A stretch of 64,000 bases of DNA from Azonexus sp. (GCF_030824335.1 NZ_JAVBXX010000011.1:124001-188000); one strand, 5' to 3'. Counted from the first letter of the stretch, positions 26,583 through 37,589 are shown. The notes: generated from the sequence alone by a model not told the origin. A program made the numbers and translations.

Positions 26583-28448
26583 ATGAAATCCAGTTCAAAG
26601 GCCATGTTGCCGGGAATTACCGTTGCCGCGATTGGCGTGGTATTTGGCGACATCGGCACCAGTCCGTTGTATGCCCTGAAGGAAATATTCAACGGCCATC
26701 ATCCCATCCCGGTCACCCCGGAAAACATCCTGGGCATTCTGTCCATGGTGTTCTGGTCCATCGTGGCCCTGGTTTCCATCAAGTACGTCGCCATCATCAT
26801 GCGCGCCGACAACCGTGGCGAAGGAGGGTCACTGGCCTTGCTGGCACTGATCACGGAACGGGCAAAGAACCCGGTACTCGCGCGCATCATTACGCTGCTG
26901 GCCATTTTTGCTGCCGCCCTGTTTTACGGGGACAGCATGATCACACCGGCCATCTCGGTACTCTCGGCGGTCGAAGGTATCGAACTGATCGCCCCCGGAC
27001 TGAAACACTACGTGATCCCGATTACCCTGGTCATCATCACCATCCTGTTTGCCATCCAGAAGCGTGGCACCGGCACAGTCGGCATGTTTTTCGGCCCGAT
27101 CATGATCACCTGGTTCGGTATTCTTGGCGTGTTGGGCGTGCTTGAAATCATTCACAACCCCAGCGTCTTGATGGCTTTGCTGCCTAGCTATGCCTTCCAT
27201 TTCATCCAGACGCACCCGGCACTGGCATTTCTCGCACTCGGCTCCGTGGTTTTGGCAGTCACCGGCGGCGAAGCGCTGTATACCGACATGGGCCATTTTG
27301 GCCGTTTCCCGATTCGTCTCGCCTGGTTCGGTTTCGTCATGCCCGCACTGGTCCTGAACTACTTCGGCCAAGGCGCACTTTTGCTGGCCGAGCCGGATGC
27401 CATTGCCAACCCATTCTTCCATCTGGCACCTGACTGGGCCCTGATTCCAATGGTTATCCTGGCCACGGCAGCCACGGTCATTGCGTCGCAAGCGGTGATT
27501 TCCGGCGCATTTTCCGTGGCTCGCCAATCGATCCAGATGGGGTTGTTGCCGCGCATGCAGATCATCCACACATCCGGCCAGGAGCAAGGACAAATTTACG
27601 TTCCTTTTACCAACTGGACGCTCTATCTGGCGGTCGTCGCATTGGTCATCGGTTTCAAGAGTTCATCCAACCTGGCGGCTGCCTATGGCATTGCGGTGAC
27701 CGGCACGATGCTGATCGACACCATCCTGATCGCCTTTGTCATGGTCTTGATGTGGCGCTGGAACAAACTCCTCGTCGCCCTGATCACCGGGTTGATGCTA
27801 AGCGTCGATATCGCCTTCTTCTCGGCCAATGCCATCAAGATTCCGGATGGCGGCTGGTTCCCCATCGCCATGGGCATCATCTCCTTCGTTGTTCTGACGA
27901 CATGGCGACGCGGTCGCAGTCTTGTCTCGCAGGAAATGGCCAAACAGAGCATCCCGATGGACGCTTTCCTCGATTCGCTGGGCGACGTGCACCGAGTCCA
28001 AGGTACGGCTGTATTCATGAGCAGTTCCAAGGATGGCGTACCAGCGGCCCTGCTCCACAATCTGAAACACAATCAGGTGCTACATGAGCGGGTCATTTTA
28101 TTGACCATCCAGACCACCGATACACCGCACGTTAACGACTTCGAGCGTATTTTTCTGCATAAAATGGACCACGGTTTCAAGCGCTTGATTGTGCGCTATG
28201 GCTTCATGGAGAGTCCGGACGTGCCGGGCGCACTCGAACAATGCAAACGCTTCGGTGAACGATTCGACCTCATGGAAACCACTTTTTATCTGTCGCGCGA
28301 AACCATCGTTCCCGCACTGGCCAAAAAATTCTCCCTGCCACGCGCCCGATTGTTTGCCGTTATGTCGAAGAACGCCACCAATGCCAGCGAGTTTTTCCAG
28401 ATACCCACCAATCGCGTGGTCGAACTTGGCACGCAACTGGTCATTTAA
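26583..28448 (+). CDS. kup: Low-affinity potassium transporter Kup
   Basis: A 621-residue protein starting at ATG 26583, five bases after GGGGG; an in-frame GTG at 26565 lacks a ribosome site. It has the Kup/HAK opening [20 protein letters not shown], then [20 protein letters not shown] and [14 protein letters not shown], about twelve membrane helices to residue 430 and a soluble C-terminal domain. It takes up potassium with protons. The gene is monocistronic: a strong terminator lies 27 bases after its stop. Confidence 0.97.
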   Translation: MKSSSKAMLPGITVAAIGVVFGDIGTSPLYALKEIFNGHHPIPVTPENILGILSMVFWSIVALVSIKYVAIIMRADNRGEGGSLALLALITERAKNPVLARIITLLAIFAAALFYGDSMITPAISVLSAVEGIELIAPGLKHYVIPITLVIITILFAIQKRGTGTVGMFFGPIMITWFGILGVLGVLEIIHNPSVLMALLPSYAFHFIQTHPALAFLALGSVVLAVTGGEALYTDMGHFGRFPIRLAWFGFVMPALVLNYFGQGALLLAEPDAIANPFFHLAPDWALIPMVILATAATVIASQAVISGAFSVARQSIQMGLLPRMQIIHTSGQEQGQIYVPFTNWTLYLAVVALVIGFKSSSNLAAAYGIAVTGTMLIDTILIAFVMVLMWRWNKLLVALITGLMLSVDIAFFSANAIKIPDGGWFPIAMGIISFVVLTTWRRGRSLVSQEMAKQSIPMDAFLDSLGDVHRVQGTAVFMSSSKDGVPAALLHNLKHNQVLHERVILLTIQTTDTPHVNDFERIFLHKMDHGFKRLIVRYGFMESPDVPGALEQCKRFGERFDLMETTFYLSRETIVPALAKKFSLPRARLFAVMSKNATNASEFFQIPTNRVVELGTQLVI

Positions 28449-28474
28449 GTCCATGCAGGAATTACCACAGACAT

Positions 28475-28507
28475 AAAAAAACCGCCGGTACACACCGGCG
28501 GTTTTTT
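28475..28507. terminator. Bidirectional terminator between kup and thiolase
   Basis: A-run, CCGCCGGT (28482-28489), short loop, ACCGGCGG and a T-run form a perfect stem flanked by A/T tracts. It serves the convergent kup (+) and thiolase (-) genes. Confidence 0.92.
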
Positions 28508-28524
28508 GGCGAAGCGCGAATCGA

Positions 28525-29706
28525 TCAGGCGCGTTCGAAGATCACGGCAATACCCTGACCGCCACCGATACACATGGTGACCAGCGCGTACTTGCCGCCG
28601 ATGCGTTCCAGTTCGTACAAGGCCTTGGTGGCGATGAAGGCACCGGAGCAACCAACCGGGTGACCGAGGGCAATGGCGCCGCCGTTCGGATTGGTCTTGG
28701 CCGGATCCAGGCCGAGCACCTTGGAAACGGAGAGTGCCTGGGCAGCAAAGGCTTCGTTCGACTCGATGACATCCATCTGGTCCAGCGTCAGGCCAGCCTT
28801 CTTCAGGGCCAGCTTGGTGGCCGGGATCGGGCCTTCGCCCATGATGTCGTTCGGCACACCGGCAACGGCGTAACCGGCGATACGGGCGCGGGCCTTGTAA
28901 CCAGCCTTGGCAGCGACGTCGGCCGCGGCCAGCACGAAGAAGGCAGCGCCGTCGTTGATGCCGGAAGCGTTACCGGCGGTGACGGTACCGTCTTTCTTGA
29001 AAGCCGGCTTCATCTTGGCCAGGGATTCCAGCGTGGTGCCGGCCTTGACGTATTCGTCGGTATCGAAAACCACTTCGCCCTTGCGGGTCTGCTTGACGAT
29101 CGGCATGATCTGCGACTTGAAGTGACCGGCAGCAATGGCAGCGGCAGCACGACGTTGCGATTCAACGGCAAACTCATCTTGGGCTTCGCGGGTAATGCCG
29201 TGCTTGGTTGCCAGGTTTTCTGCCGTGATACCCATGTGGCCAACGCCAAACGGGTCGGTCAGCACGGCAACCATCGAGTCGATGGCCTTGGTGTCACCCA
29301 TGCGTGCACCGGAACGCAGCGCCGGCATCAGGTAGGCAGCCTTGGACATGACTTCAACACCACCACCGATACCGTAGTCGGCATCGCTCAGCATGATGTT
29401 CTGGGCGGTGGTCACAATACCTTGCAGACCGGAAGCGCACAGACGGGAAACCTGCATGGCAACGGATTCCATCGGCAGGCCAGCCTGGATGGAGGCAACG
29501 CGCGACGCGTAGGCATAACGGGAATCGGTCGGCATCGTCGTGCCGACGGTGACGTAGTTGATTTGCTGGGGATCGACACCGGAGCGGGCCACAGCTTCCT
29601 TCATCACGATACCGGCGAGTTCGCTGGTTTCAAAATCGGCCAGGGAACCACCAAAAGAACCAATCGGGGAACGAACTGCGCTCAGAACGACAACATCTCT
29701 GCTCAT
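28525..29706 (-). CDS. Acetyl-CoA C-acetyltransferase (thiolase)
   Basis: A 393-residue biosynthetic-type thiolase. The nucleophile Cys is in VSRLCASGLQGI near residue 88, the His in ALGHPVGCSGAF near 350 and the second Cys in TMCIGGGQGIAV near 380; the VIESNEAFAAQ loop is also intact. It condenses two acetyl-CoA to acetoacetyl-CoA or cleaves 3-ketoacyl-CoA. With a phasin in the window it could supply polyhydroxybutyrate synthesis (PhaA/BktB role), but a catabolic role cannot be excluded. It lies 24 bases after the CbiB-like gene. Codon use is strongly biased, consistent with high expression. Confidence 0.93.
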   Translation of the reverse strand: MSRDVVVLSAVRSPIGSFGGSLADFETSELAGIVMKEAVARSGVDPQQINYVTVGTTMPTDSRYAYASRVASIQAGLPMESVAMQVSRLCASGLQGIVTTAQNIMLSDADYGIGGGVEVMSKAAYLMPALRSGARMGDTKAIDSMVAVLTDPFGVGHMGITAENLATKHGITREAQDEFAVESQRRAAAAIAAGHFKSQIMPIVKQTRKGEVVFDTDEYVKAGTTLESLAKMKPAFKKDGTVTAGNASGINDGAAFFVLAAADVAAKAGYKARARIAGYAVAGVPNDIMGEGPIPATKLALKKAGLTLDQMDVIESNEAFAAQALSVSKVLGLDPAKTNPNGGAIALGHPVGCSGAFIATKALYELERIGGKYALVTMCIGGGQGIAVIFERA

Positions 29707-29730
29707 ATAGAACTCCTCGTAAAAATTTCT

Positions 29731-30654
29731 CTAGCCCGCCAGACTGGCAAGCCCCAACAAAAAGAGCAACAACATCCACAACACCGTCGCGCGCCAGACG
29801 AGCCCGACGGCACTCTGCATGAAATCAACATCGGCCGGATCACCCAGCCCAAGTTCGGCACGGTCGGAAACTTCCACCTCATCCACGACCGAGCCACCCA
29901 GTTGAACCCCCAGCGCACCAGCGCCGCTAGCCAGAACAATACCCAGATCACGGTCCGGCCACATGGCCGGTTGCGTCCGCCAGCAATGCACGGCATCCTC
30001 GAAATCGCCAACAACGGCAAAGGCTGCAGCTGTCGTGCGTAAAGGCAACCAGTCGATAATACCGAAAACCCGACGGGCAAATAAGGAAAATTCATTATGC
30101 TCCGCCGAGATGTCGGACGTCCATTGATCACGGACGATGAGTGCCAGTCGATAGAGCAGCGCGCCGCACGGGCCGGGCAGCAGCACAAACCAGAGCAATA
30201 CAGCAAAAACATGGCGATGCGATGCACCGAGCGCGCCCTCAATCGACAAGCGCGCCACTTCCTGCACACTCATGTCATGTGTCGCACGTCCCTGCCATTC
30301 GGCAAGCAACTGACGCGCTCGATCAAGATCGCCCAAGCGCAAGGCCAACTGAATCTCGGTGTAATGATGACTGAACTGGCGAAACCCCATGGTCAGATAA
30401 AGCACAGCCACATTGAGCGTCCAGCCAAGCAAGGGATTCAGCCAGTACAACGCCAGATAAACCAGGCCAAGCAGCAGCACCGGCAAAGCGACTGCCACGC
30501 ACCAAGCAGCCACACCGTGATGGCGGGCACCGGCATTGAAGCGTGCTTCGACGAAGGCCGCCCAGGCTCCCAGCGGTTCCGCGACGATACGACGATAATC
30601 CAGCGGCTTGAATTGCTCGAGCAGAAAAACGGCAATCAGCGAGAAAAGACTCAT
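29731..30654 (-). CDS. CobD/CbiB family membrane protein
   Basis: A 307-residue integral membrane protein with about five hydrophobic segments (PVLLLGLVYLALYWLNPLLG; a C-terminal VLWMLLLFLLGLASLAG). Family landmarks include VLYLTMGFRQFSHHYTEI, SVQEVARLSIEGALGASHRH and FSLFARRVFGIIDWLPLRTT. CobD/CbiB attaches aminopropanol to cobyric acid, but no other cobalamin gene is nearby and the neighbour is a Nudix hydrolase. In betaproteobacteria such paralogues are often annotated only as CobD/CbiB family, so the cobalamin role is uncertain. Confidence 0.85.
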   Translation of the reverse strand: MSLFSLIAVFLLEQFKPLDYRRIVAEPLGAWAAFVEARFNAGARHHGVAAWCVAVALPVLLLGLVYLALYWLNPLLGWTLNVAVLYLTMGFRQFSHHYTEIQLALRLGDLDRARQLLAEWQGRATHDMSVQEVARLSIEGALGASHRHVFAVLLWFVLLPGPCGALLYRLALIVRDQWTSDISAEHNEFSLFARRVFGIIDWLPLRTTAAAFAVVGDFEDAVHCWRTQPAMWPDRDLGIVLASGAGALGVQLGGSVVDEVEVSDRAELGLGDPADVDFMQSAVGLVWRATVLWMLLLFLLGLASLAG

Positions 30655-30699
30655 GAAGGTAAAAACAGCGTTCGCGGCGTGTTGTCTTGGTTTAGAACG

Positions 30700-31293
30700 T
30701 CAACATACCACAAGCCTTTCGGTCAACGAACGGATCATGCCGGCGGTTGCCCCCCAGATGAAATAGTCGCCGTAAGGCATGGCAAAGTAATGCCGCAAGG
30801 CACCGCGCAAATGAACGGAATGCCTTTGATGATTCGATTCGTCAAGCAAGAAGGCCAGCGGCACTTCGAAAACCTCGGCGACCTCGAAGGGATCGGGCTT
30901 CAGTTCAAATGGTGGGGAAACCACAGCCACCACGGGAATCACCCGAAAACCCGTACCGGTACGGTATTCAGGCAGATAACCCAGAACCTGCACGTGCTGA
31001 CGTGCCAGACCGATTTCTTCTTCGGTCTCCCGCAATGCGGTATCGAGCGGCGAATTGTCATCAGGCTCAACCCGGCCGCCAGGAAAGCTGACCTGCCCCG
31101 CGTGATCGCGCAAATGGGCCGTCCGCTGGGTAAGCAAAACCGTGTATCCGTTGTCGCGTCGAACAATCGGAAAGAGAACGGCAGCTGCGGTCAGCTTGCC
31201 TGCTTCCGACTGCGCGCCATCCTCGATCACTGCCTCGCCATTCGGCGGACTTGCCAGCAAACAGCGCTGCAAGCGCTCGAGATCAATGCTCAT
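30700..31293 (-). CDS. Nudix CoA pyrophosphatase (NudL-like)
   Basis: A 197-residue Nudix hydrolase. It has the CoA-specific motif LLTQRTAHLRDHAGQVSFPG directly before the Nudix box, which ends ALRETEEEIGL with the metal-binding glutamates intact. This combination is typical of enzymes that cleave coenzyme A or its oxidised forms to phosphopantetheine and 3',5'-ADP. Its start overlaps the stop of the upstream small gene by four bases (31290-31293). Confidence 0.92.
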   Translation of the reverse strand: MSIDLERLQRCLLASPPNGEAVIEDGAQSEAGKLTAAAVLFPIVRRDNGYTVLLTQRTAHLRDHAGQVSFPGGRVEPDDNSPLDTALRETEEEIGLARQHVQVLGYLPEYRTGTGFRVIPVVAVVSPPFELKPDPFEVAEVFEVPLAFLLDESNHQRHSVHLRGALRHYFAMPYGDYFIWGATAGMIRSLTERLVVC

Positions 31294-31547
31294 GCCGCCG
31301 CCGAATTCTCCTCGATTTCAGCGTGGACCGCAGAAAGTGCATCTTGCAGGGTTTCCTCGGACAAACTGTTGATCGTCGTCGCCACCATATCGGCCGCTTC
31401 GATCGCCCCTACCGGCAAATGCTTGCTGTCCAGCGAAGCAATCAGGGCGGCACTGGCACCGACAACACGCAACAGGAACTGCCGCTCTTGCATCAACATT
31501 TCCAACTCATCGCTCAAGAGCGCAATTTCCTCGTCCCGGTGTGGCAT
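31290..31547 (-). CDS. Hypothetical protein, 85 residues
   Basis: A small acidic helical protein (MPHRDEEIALLSDELEMLMQ ...) without signal peptide or membrane segment. The first 35 residues look like a short coiled coil. It lies in an operon between a retropepsin-like protease gene (10 bases upstream) and the Nudix gene (overlapping by four bases), and that tight packing is the main evidence that it is real. I recognise no family. Confidence 0.7.
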   Translation of the reverse strand: MPHRDEEIALLSDELEMLMQERQFLLRVVGASAALIASLDSKHLPVGAIEAADMVATTINSLSEETLQDALSAVHAEIEENSAAA

Positions 31548-31557
31548 CTTCTCTCTC

Positions 31558-32214
31558 CTAAAAACGTTTTTTCAGCGTCATGGTGTTGCCATCACGCTGC
31601 ATTTCCATACGATTCAAAAAACTCATGCCAAGCAGGGCAACCGGCATATCCGACTGATGAATCAGGGCGTCAACTTGATGCAGGGTAACACCGCCAATGC
31701 GGACATTGTCGAGTTGCACCTTGCTGACCATAACCTGGCCATTGGCAGTCTGGGACATCCCCTTCTGACCGCGATTGAAATCCAGCCCCATGCGCCGTGC
31801 ATCACTCGCACCCAGTGAAATCATGCTGGCACCGGTATCGACGAGAAAACGCAGCGAAACGCCATTGATCGTCCCGGTGGTAAAAAAATGCCCACGCGAA
31901 TCTGCGTTCAACACCATCTGCTCAGCACCTCCGGTCGAGGTACCCACCGCGTGCTGGCCGACACGCAGCGGACGCTTGCGCCCACCCAGTTCGATGATTA
32001 CCTGATTATCCTGCACTGCCAGCACCTTGACCCCATCCACCGTCGCCCCCAAGGGCACCGAACGTGGCGGCGCGCCATTGATGATCAACAAGGCCTTGTT
32101 GCCCATGATGCCTGCCAGCCCGACCTCCTGAGCATTAAGCGGCAGCGATAGCAAAAAACACAGACCGAGCAGCGTAAAATCAGCGGCTGTTTTCCCCAGC
32201 CGAGTCGAAGCCAT
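31558..32214 (-). CDS. Retropepsin-like aspartic protease (TIGR02281 family)
   Basis: A 218-residue exported protein with signal peptide (MASTRLGKTAADFTLLGLCF ... LPLNAQ) and a C-terminal single-lobe retropepsin domain. The active-site motif is RFLVDTGASMISLG (Asp-Thr-Gly) and the conserved end is PVALLGMSFLNRMEM. Such proteins act as homodimers in the periplasm; their targets are unknown. ATG 32214 shares two bases with the start codon of the divergent gene at 32213; an earlier in-frame start at 32229 is also possible. Confidence 0.85.
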   Translation of the reverse strand: MASTRLGKTAADFTLLGLCFLLSLPLNAQEVGLAGIMGNKALLIINGAPPRSVPLGATVDGVKVLAVQDNQVIIELGGRKRPLRVGQHAVGTSTGGAEQMVLNADSRGHFFTTGTINGVSLRFLVDTGASMISLGASDARRMGLDFNRGQKGMSQTANGQVMVSKVQLDNVRIGGVTLHQVDALIHQSDMPVALLGMSFLNRMEMQRDGNTMTLKKRF

Positions 32215-32926
32215 GAAACCTGTTGCCATTTTTCGCCACTCCCCCACAGAAGGTCCGGGCTATTTTGCCATATTCCTTGAGCAGCAAGGGATTCCATGGA
32301 CGCTGATCGCCATCGACGAAGGCCAGGCAGTGCCCGCGACAGCAGAAAATTACTCCGGCTTGTGCTTCATGGGCGGGCCGATGAGCGTCAACGATCCATT
32401 GCCCTGGATATCCCCGGTTTGCGCGCTGATCCGCGATGCCGTTGCGCGCAATATTCCGGTCATTGGTCATTGTCTGGGCGGCCAATTGATCAGCAAGGCG
32501 CTCGGCGGTCAGGTCACGAAGAATCCGGTCAAGGAAATCGGTTGGGGAAGCGCCGAGTCTGGCGATGATGCCCTGGCACGTCACTGGCTGGGCGATATGG
32601 CCAGTGCTGCGAGTACCATTTTCCAGTGGCACGGCGAAACCTTCAGCCTGCCCCCCGGCGCCAGCCGCCTGTTTGCCAACGCTTACTGCGCCAACCAGAT
32701 GTACGTCCTCGGCCCGCACCTCGGCATGCAGTGCCATGTCGAAATGACCCCGGAGATGATCGCCACCTGGTGCGAGCAATGGGCCGATGAAGCCATCGCC
32801 GTTGCCGACCAGCCCAGCGTACAAACCCCGGAAGAAATGCTGGCACAAATCAGCGAGCGTTTGCCGGTCATGCGGCAACTATCGGAACAGCTCTATTCGG
32901 TGTGGATCGGCGGCCTGCAGCGCTGA
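32213..32926 (+). CDS. Class I glutamine amidotransferase-like protein
   Basis: A 237-residue GATase1-fold protein beginning MKPVAIFRHSPTEGPGYFAI. The nucleophile Cys is in PVIGHCLGGQLISKALGG, the His in FQWHGETFSLPPGAS and the acidic partner in CHVEMTPEM, so the triad is complete. It resembles stand-alone GMP synthase-like amidotransferases (glutaminase or gamma-glutamyl hydrolase activity); its acceptor is unknown. The start codon overlaps the start codon of the divergent protease gene, leaving no room for a promoter between them unless one gene starts earlier. Confidence 0.9.
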   Translation: MKPVAIFRHSPTEGPGYFAIFLEQQGIPWTLIAIDEGQAVPATAENYSGLCFMGGPMSVNDPLPWISPVCALIRDAVARNIPVIGHCLGGQLISKALGGQVTKNPVKEIGWGSAESGDDALARHWLGDMASAASTIFQWHGETFSLPPGASRLFANAYCANQMYVLGPHLGMQCHVEMTPEMIATWCEQWADEAIAVADQPSVQTPEEMLAQISERLPVMRQLSEQLYSVWIGGLQR

Positions 32927-32941
32927 ACCGTGAGAGAAAGC

Positions 32942-32967
32942 AAAAAGGCAGCCGCGGCTGCCTTTTT
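32942..32967 (+). terminator. Rho-independent terminator after the amidotransferase gene
   Basis: AAAAAGGCAGC and GCTGCCTTTTT are perfect complements around a four-base CGCG centre, ending in a T-run; 15 bases after the stop codon. Confidence 0.92.
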
Positions 32968-32978
32968 GTCGTTTTATC

Positions 32979-33032
32979 AGGACCATAGAAACAACGGCTG
33001 GCCCCAGGACCATAAAATCAAGTGCTGGCCCC
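32979..33032. repeat. Two tandem 27-bp degenerate repeat units
   Basis: Units at 32979-33005 and 33006-33032 both begin AGGACCATA and end CTGGCCCC, differing at about seven internal positions. They lie between the terminator and yajQ. The GGGGCCAG-type end recalls REP-like elements near REP-associated transposases, but no transposase is present. Confidence 0.75.
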
Positions 33033-33046
33033 AAGGTCAACCGCAA

Positions 33047-33541
33047 TCAATCGCGGAAATTGCCGTACTTGATCGGAAAGTCGGTGATCGATTTCTTGAT
33101 CAAGGCGATGCACTCCTGCAAATCGTCGCGCTTGGCGCCCTGGACACGCACTTCTTCGCCCTGAATCGACGCCTGAACCTTGAGCTTGGCGTCCTTGATC
33201 ATCTTGACGATCTTCTTCGCCATTTCGGTCTCGATGCCATTCTTGATCTTCAGTTCCTGCTTGACCTTGTTGCCGGACACCTTCTGCACCGGCTGGTGAT
33301 CGAGCCGCTTGGTGCTCTCGGTTTCCTTCTTTTCCATCGCGGGAAACAGGATGTCCTTGATCTGGTCGAGCTGGAAATCGGAATCGCCATGCAGCGTGAT
33401 GACCTTGTCTTTCTCGTTCAACTCGAGCTTGGCCGAGGTGCCCTTGAAGTCGTAGCGGTTATCGATCTGGCGGGAGGTGATATCGACGGCGTTCTTCAAC
33501 GCCACCATGTCCACTTCGGAGGTGAAGTCAAAGCTCGGCAT
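33047..33541 (-). CDS. yajQ: YajQ family cyclic-di-GMP/nucleotide-binding protein
   Basis: A 164-residue protein starting at ATG 33541 (MPSFDFTSEVDMVALKNAVD). The whole YajQ pattern is present: ITSRQIDNRYDFKGTSAKLE, LDHQPVQKVSGNKVKQEL and SIQGEEVRVQGAKRDDLQ. Members bind cyclic-di-GMP in Xanthomonas and nucleic acid or nucleotides elsewhere. It is the last gene of the arg-DUF2788-ppnP series, six bases after ppnP. A cyclic-di-GMP enzyme (45564-48251) is also in the window. Confidence 0.96.
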   Translation of the reverse strand: MPSFDFTSEVDMVALKNAVDITSRQIDNRYDFKGTSAKLELNEKDKVITLHGDSDFQLDQIKDILFPAMEKKETESTKRLDHQPVQKVSGNKVKQELKIKNGIETEMAKKIVKMIKDAKLKVQASIQGEEVRVQGAKRDDLQECIALIKKSITDFPIKYGNFRD

Positions 33542-33546
33542 GGCGA

Positions 33547-33864
33547 TTACCCGAAGTGGCAGACGTAGTGGTAAGCATCGCCTTCGGCAACGGAAATCTC
33601 GAACGACGAGTTGCCCGGCACATTGAACGACTGGCCTTCGCCCCAGGTCGTCCACTCGGTTTCGCCCTTGAGCTTGACGCGGCAGGAACCGCCGACGCCT
33701 TCCATGATTTCCGGCGCACCGGTGTTGAAAGTCAGGCTGGACGGCAGGATCACGCCGACGGTCTTCTTGGTGCCATCAGCCAGCACGACGGTGTGGCTGA
33801 CGCACTTGCCATCAAAATAAACATTGGCCTTCTTGACCACGGAAACGTTGTCGTATTGCGACAT
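33547..33864 (-). CDS. ppnP: Pyrimidine/purine nucleoside phosphorylase PpnP
   Basis: A 105-residue single-domain cupin ([20 protein letters not shown] ...) with [20 protein letters not shown] and [20 protein letters not shown], matching the PpnP/DUF1255 family over its full length. It phosphorolyses several nucleosides to base and ribose 1-phosphate. Its ATG directly follows the stop of the DUF2788 gene, consistent with co-translation. Confidence 0.95.
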   Translation of the reverse strand: MSQYDNVSVVKKANVYFDGKCVSHTVVLADGTKKTVGVILPSSLTFNTGAPEIMEGVGGSCRVKLKGETEWTTWGEGQSFNVPGNSSFEISVAEGDAYHYVCHFG

Positions 33865-34089
33865 TTAAATACCCCAGATTTTCTGAATGACTGATTTGGC
33901 GATAAAGCCGACCATGCCGAAAGCCAGCACGAAGAAGAGCACAAAGGTGCCCGTCTTGCCGGCTTTCGACTTCCAGGCGATCTCGCCGATGATGAACAGC
34001 ATGAACAGGATGAACGCGCCGACGCCCCAGGTTGAAAAGAAGTCAGCGATTTGCGCTTCGTTGAATCCGAAGACGGTCCCGTTTTCCAT
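33865..34089 (-). CDS. DUF2788 small membrane protein
   Basis: A 74-residue protein with two membrane helices (GAFILFMLFIIGEIAW and TFVLFFVLAFGMVGFIAKSV) separated by a basic loop KSKAGKTG. ATG 34089 is preferred: AAGGGA, which overlaps the argG stop, is nine bases upstream; TTG 34095 is closer. DUF2788 proteins are widespread in beta- and gammaproteobacteria and uncharacterised. Confidence 0.85.
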   Translation of the reverse strand: MENGTVFGFNEAQIADFFSTWGVGAFILFMLFIIGEIAWKSKAGKTGTFVLFFVLAFGMVGFIAKSVIQKIWGI

Positions 34090-34095
34090 GGCCAA

Positions 34096-35325
<1,230 letters not shown>

Positions 35326-35356
35326 TTGCTTTCCTTGTTGCGTTTTACGATGCCGA

Positions 35357-36277
35357 TCAAGCCTTGAGGCGGCCGAGCAGCAGATATTCCATCAAAGCCT
35401 TCTGGACGTGCAGCCGGTTTTCGGCTTCGTCCCAGACCACCGATTGCGGGCCGTCGATCACTTCAGCCGTCACTTCTTCGCCACGATGCGCTGGCAGGCA
35501 GTGCATGAACACGGCCTTTTCATTGGCCACGCGCATCATGTCGCCGTCGACACACCAGTCGGCGAAGGCCTTGATGCGCTGCTCGTTCTCGGCCTCAAAA
35601 CCCATCGACGTCCACACGTCGGTGGTGACCAGATCGGCACCACGGCAGGCATCCATCGGATCGGCAAAAACTTCGTAGTGTGCCGCGTCGACCCCGGCGA
35701 TCAAGGCCGGATCAAGCGCATAACCGGGCGGCGTGGACACATGCACCTTGAAATCCAGCACCTGCGCTGCCTGCAACCAGGTATTGCACATATTGTTGGC
35801 ATCACCAACCCAGGCTACCGTTTTGCCCTGGATGCAACCGCGATGCTCGATGTAGGTATAGATATCGGCCAGTATCTGGCACGGATGATATTCGTTGGTC
35901 AGCCCATTGATCACCGGCACGCGGGAGTTGGCCGCGAAACGCTCGATGATGTCCTGCTCGTAAGTACGGATCATCACGATGTCGCTCATGCGGGAGATGA
36001 CCTGTGCTGCATCCTCAACCGGTTCACCACGACCGAGTTGCGAATCTCGGGTATTCAGATAGATCGCCGCACCGCCGAGCTGATGCATGCCAGCCTCGAA
36101 GGACAAGCGCGTGCGCGTGCTGGCCTTCTCGAAAATCATCACCAGCGTGCGGTCGCTGAGCGGCCAGTATTTTTGATACGACTTGAACTGATCCTTGATC
36201 CAGCGCGTACGCTCGAAAACATACTGATGTTCCTCGCGCGTAAAATCCTTGAACTGCAGAAAGTGCTTGATCGCCAT
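35357..36277 (-). CDS. argF: Ornithine carbamoyltransferase
   Basis: A 306-residue enzyme with the carbamoyl-phosphate loop [20 protein letters not shown], the [17 protein letters not shown] segment and the ornithine loop [16 protein letters not shown]. It makes citrulline from ornithine and carbamoyl phosphate. Start ATG 36277 lies two bases after the argD stop, so the two are translationally coupled. Confidence 0.98.
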   Translation of the reverse strand: MAIKHFLQFKDFTREEHQYVFERTRWIKDQFKSYQKYWPLSDRTLVMIFEKASTRTRLSFEAGMHQLGGAAIYLNTRDSQLGRGEPVEDAAQVISRMSDIVMIRTYEQDIIERFAANSRVPVINGLTNEYHPCQILADIYTYIEHRGCIQGKTVAWVGDANNMCNTWLQAAQVLDFKVHVSTPPGYALDPALIAGVDAAHYEVFADPMDACRGADLVTTDVWTSMGFEAENEQRIKAFADWCVDGDMMRVANEKAVFMHCLPAHRGEEVTAEVIDGPQSVVWDEAENRLHVQKALMEYLLLGRLKA

Positions 36278-36279
36278 GA

Positions 36280-37452
36280 TTACCCCGCCAAAAAGGCCTT
36301 GATGAGCGGAATCATGCGGTCGACCAGCTCACGCGCGTCATTTTCACTGAAATTGAGTGGCGGTAGCAGGCGAATGACCGTATCGCCCGTCACGTTGATC
36401 AACAGCCCCGCCGCCAGCGCCTGACCAACCAGCGCAGCGCAGGGACGATCCAGTTCGACACCGATCATCAAGCCATGGCCACGCACATCGACCAAGCCCT
36501 TGACCCCGGCCAGCGCCTCACCGAACAACTGGCGAATCAGCGCGCCGACCTGATCGGCATTGGTCAGCAAACCCTCTTCCTCAATGCATTCGATGGTGGT
36601 CAGCGCCGCCGTACAGGCCAAAGGATTACCGCCGAAGGTCGAACCATGATTACCCGGCCCGAACAGTCCGGCCGCCTTGCCACCCGCCATGCAGGCACCG
36701 ATCGGCACGCCGGAACCCAGCCCCTTGGCCAGCGTTGCGACATCCGGTTGAACGGCAACCTGCTGATAACCGAACCACTTGCCGGTGCGCGCCATACCGC
36801 ACTGCACTTCATCGCAGATCATCAGCCATTCCTGACTATCGCAGAGTGCGCGCACCCCTTGGTAGTAGGCGGGATCTGCCAGATGAATGCCACCCTCACC
36901 CTGGATCACTTCCAGCATGACGGCAACGATGTTGTTGTGATGCTCCGCAACCTGTTTGATTGCCTCCAGATCGCCATACGGCACCCGGATGAAACCACTG
37001 ACCAGCGGTTCGAAACCGGCCTGAACCTTGTAATTGCCCGTAGCCGACAGCGTTGCCATGGTCCGGCCATGGAAAGATTTTTCCATGACGATGATGGTGG
37101 GCAGTTCGATGCCCTTCTTGTGACCGTAAAAACGCGCCAGCTTGATCGCTGCTTCATTCGCCTCACAACCGGAATTGCAGAAGAACACTTCCTGCATGCC
37201 GGACAGCGCAGTCAGCTTGTCGGCCAGCAATTCCTGGCCGGTAACCCCATAAAGATTGGAGGTGTGCAGCATGCGCCCGGCCTGGGCGGCAATCGCGGCC
37301 ACCAGCTTGGGGTGGGCATGGCCCAAGGTATTGACAGCAATACCGGACAGGGCATCCAGATACTCGCGCCCTTGGGTATCGGTGATCCGGCTGCCTTGAC
37401 CGTGGCTGAATGCCACCGGCAACCGGGCGTAGGTATTCATGACATGCGACAT
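36280..37452 (-). CDS. argD: Acetylornithine transaminase
   Basis: A 390-residue PLP-dependent class III aminotransferase. Landmarks are NSGCEANEAAIKLARFYGHK, ICDEVQCGMARTGKWFGYQ, the PLP lysine in ATLAKGLGSGVPIGA and HGSTFGGNPLACTAALTT. ATG 37452 (MSHVMNTYARLP) is chosen because GGGG lies seven bases upstream; ATG 37440 is an alternative. It heads the arginine operon. An iterated 10-mer at 36315 encodes VDR in frame. Confidence 0.96.
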   Translation of the reverse strand: MSHVMNTYARLPVAFSHGQGSRITDTQGREYLDALSGIAVNTLGHAHPKLVAAIAAQAGRMLHTSNLYGVTGQELLADKLTALSGMQEVFFCNSGCEANEAAIKLARFYGHKKGIELPTIIVMEKSFHGRTMATLSATGNYKVQAGFEPLVSGFIRVPYGDLEAIKQVAEHHNNIVAVMLEVIQGEGGIHLADPAYYQGVRALCDSQEWLMICDEVQCGMARTGKWFGYQQVAVQPDVATLAKGLGSGVPIGACMAGGKAAGLFGPGNHGSTFGGNPLACTAALTTIECIEEEGLLTNADQVGALIRQLFGEALAGVKGLVDVRGHGLMIGVELDRPCAALVGQALAAGLLINVTGDTVIRLLPPLNFSENDARELVDRMIPLIKAFLAG

Positions 37453-37589
37453 GAGACAACCCCATAAAACGAAAACGGCGGCCACCGCCGCCGGAACGAC
37501 CACAACCAAAACCGAAGAAATATCCGGAAACAGTTGCAGAAAGCTGAATGTTAAGTGAAAAATAGCGCCTTGTATAGAACGGCAAAACC

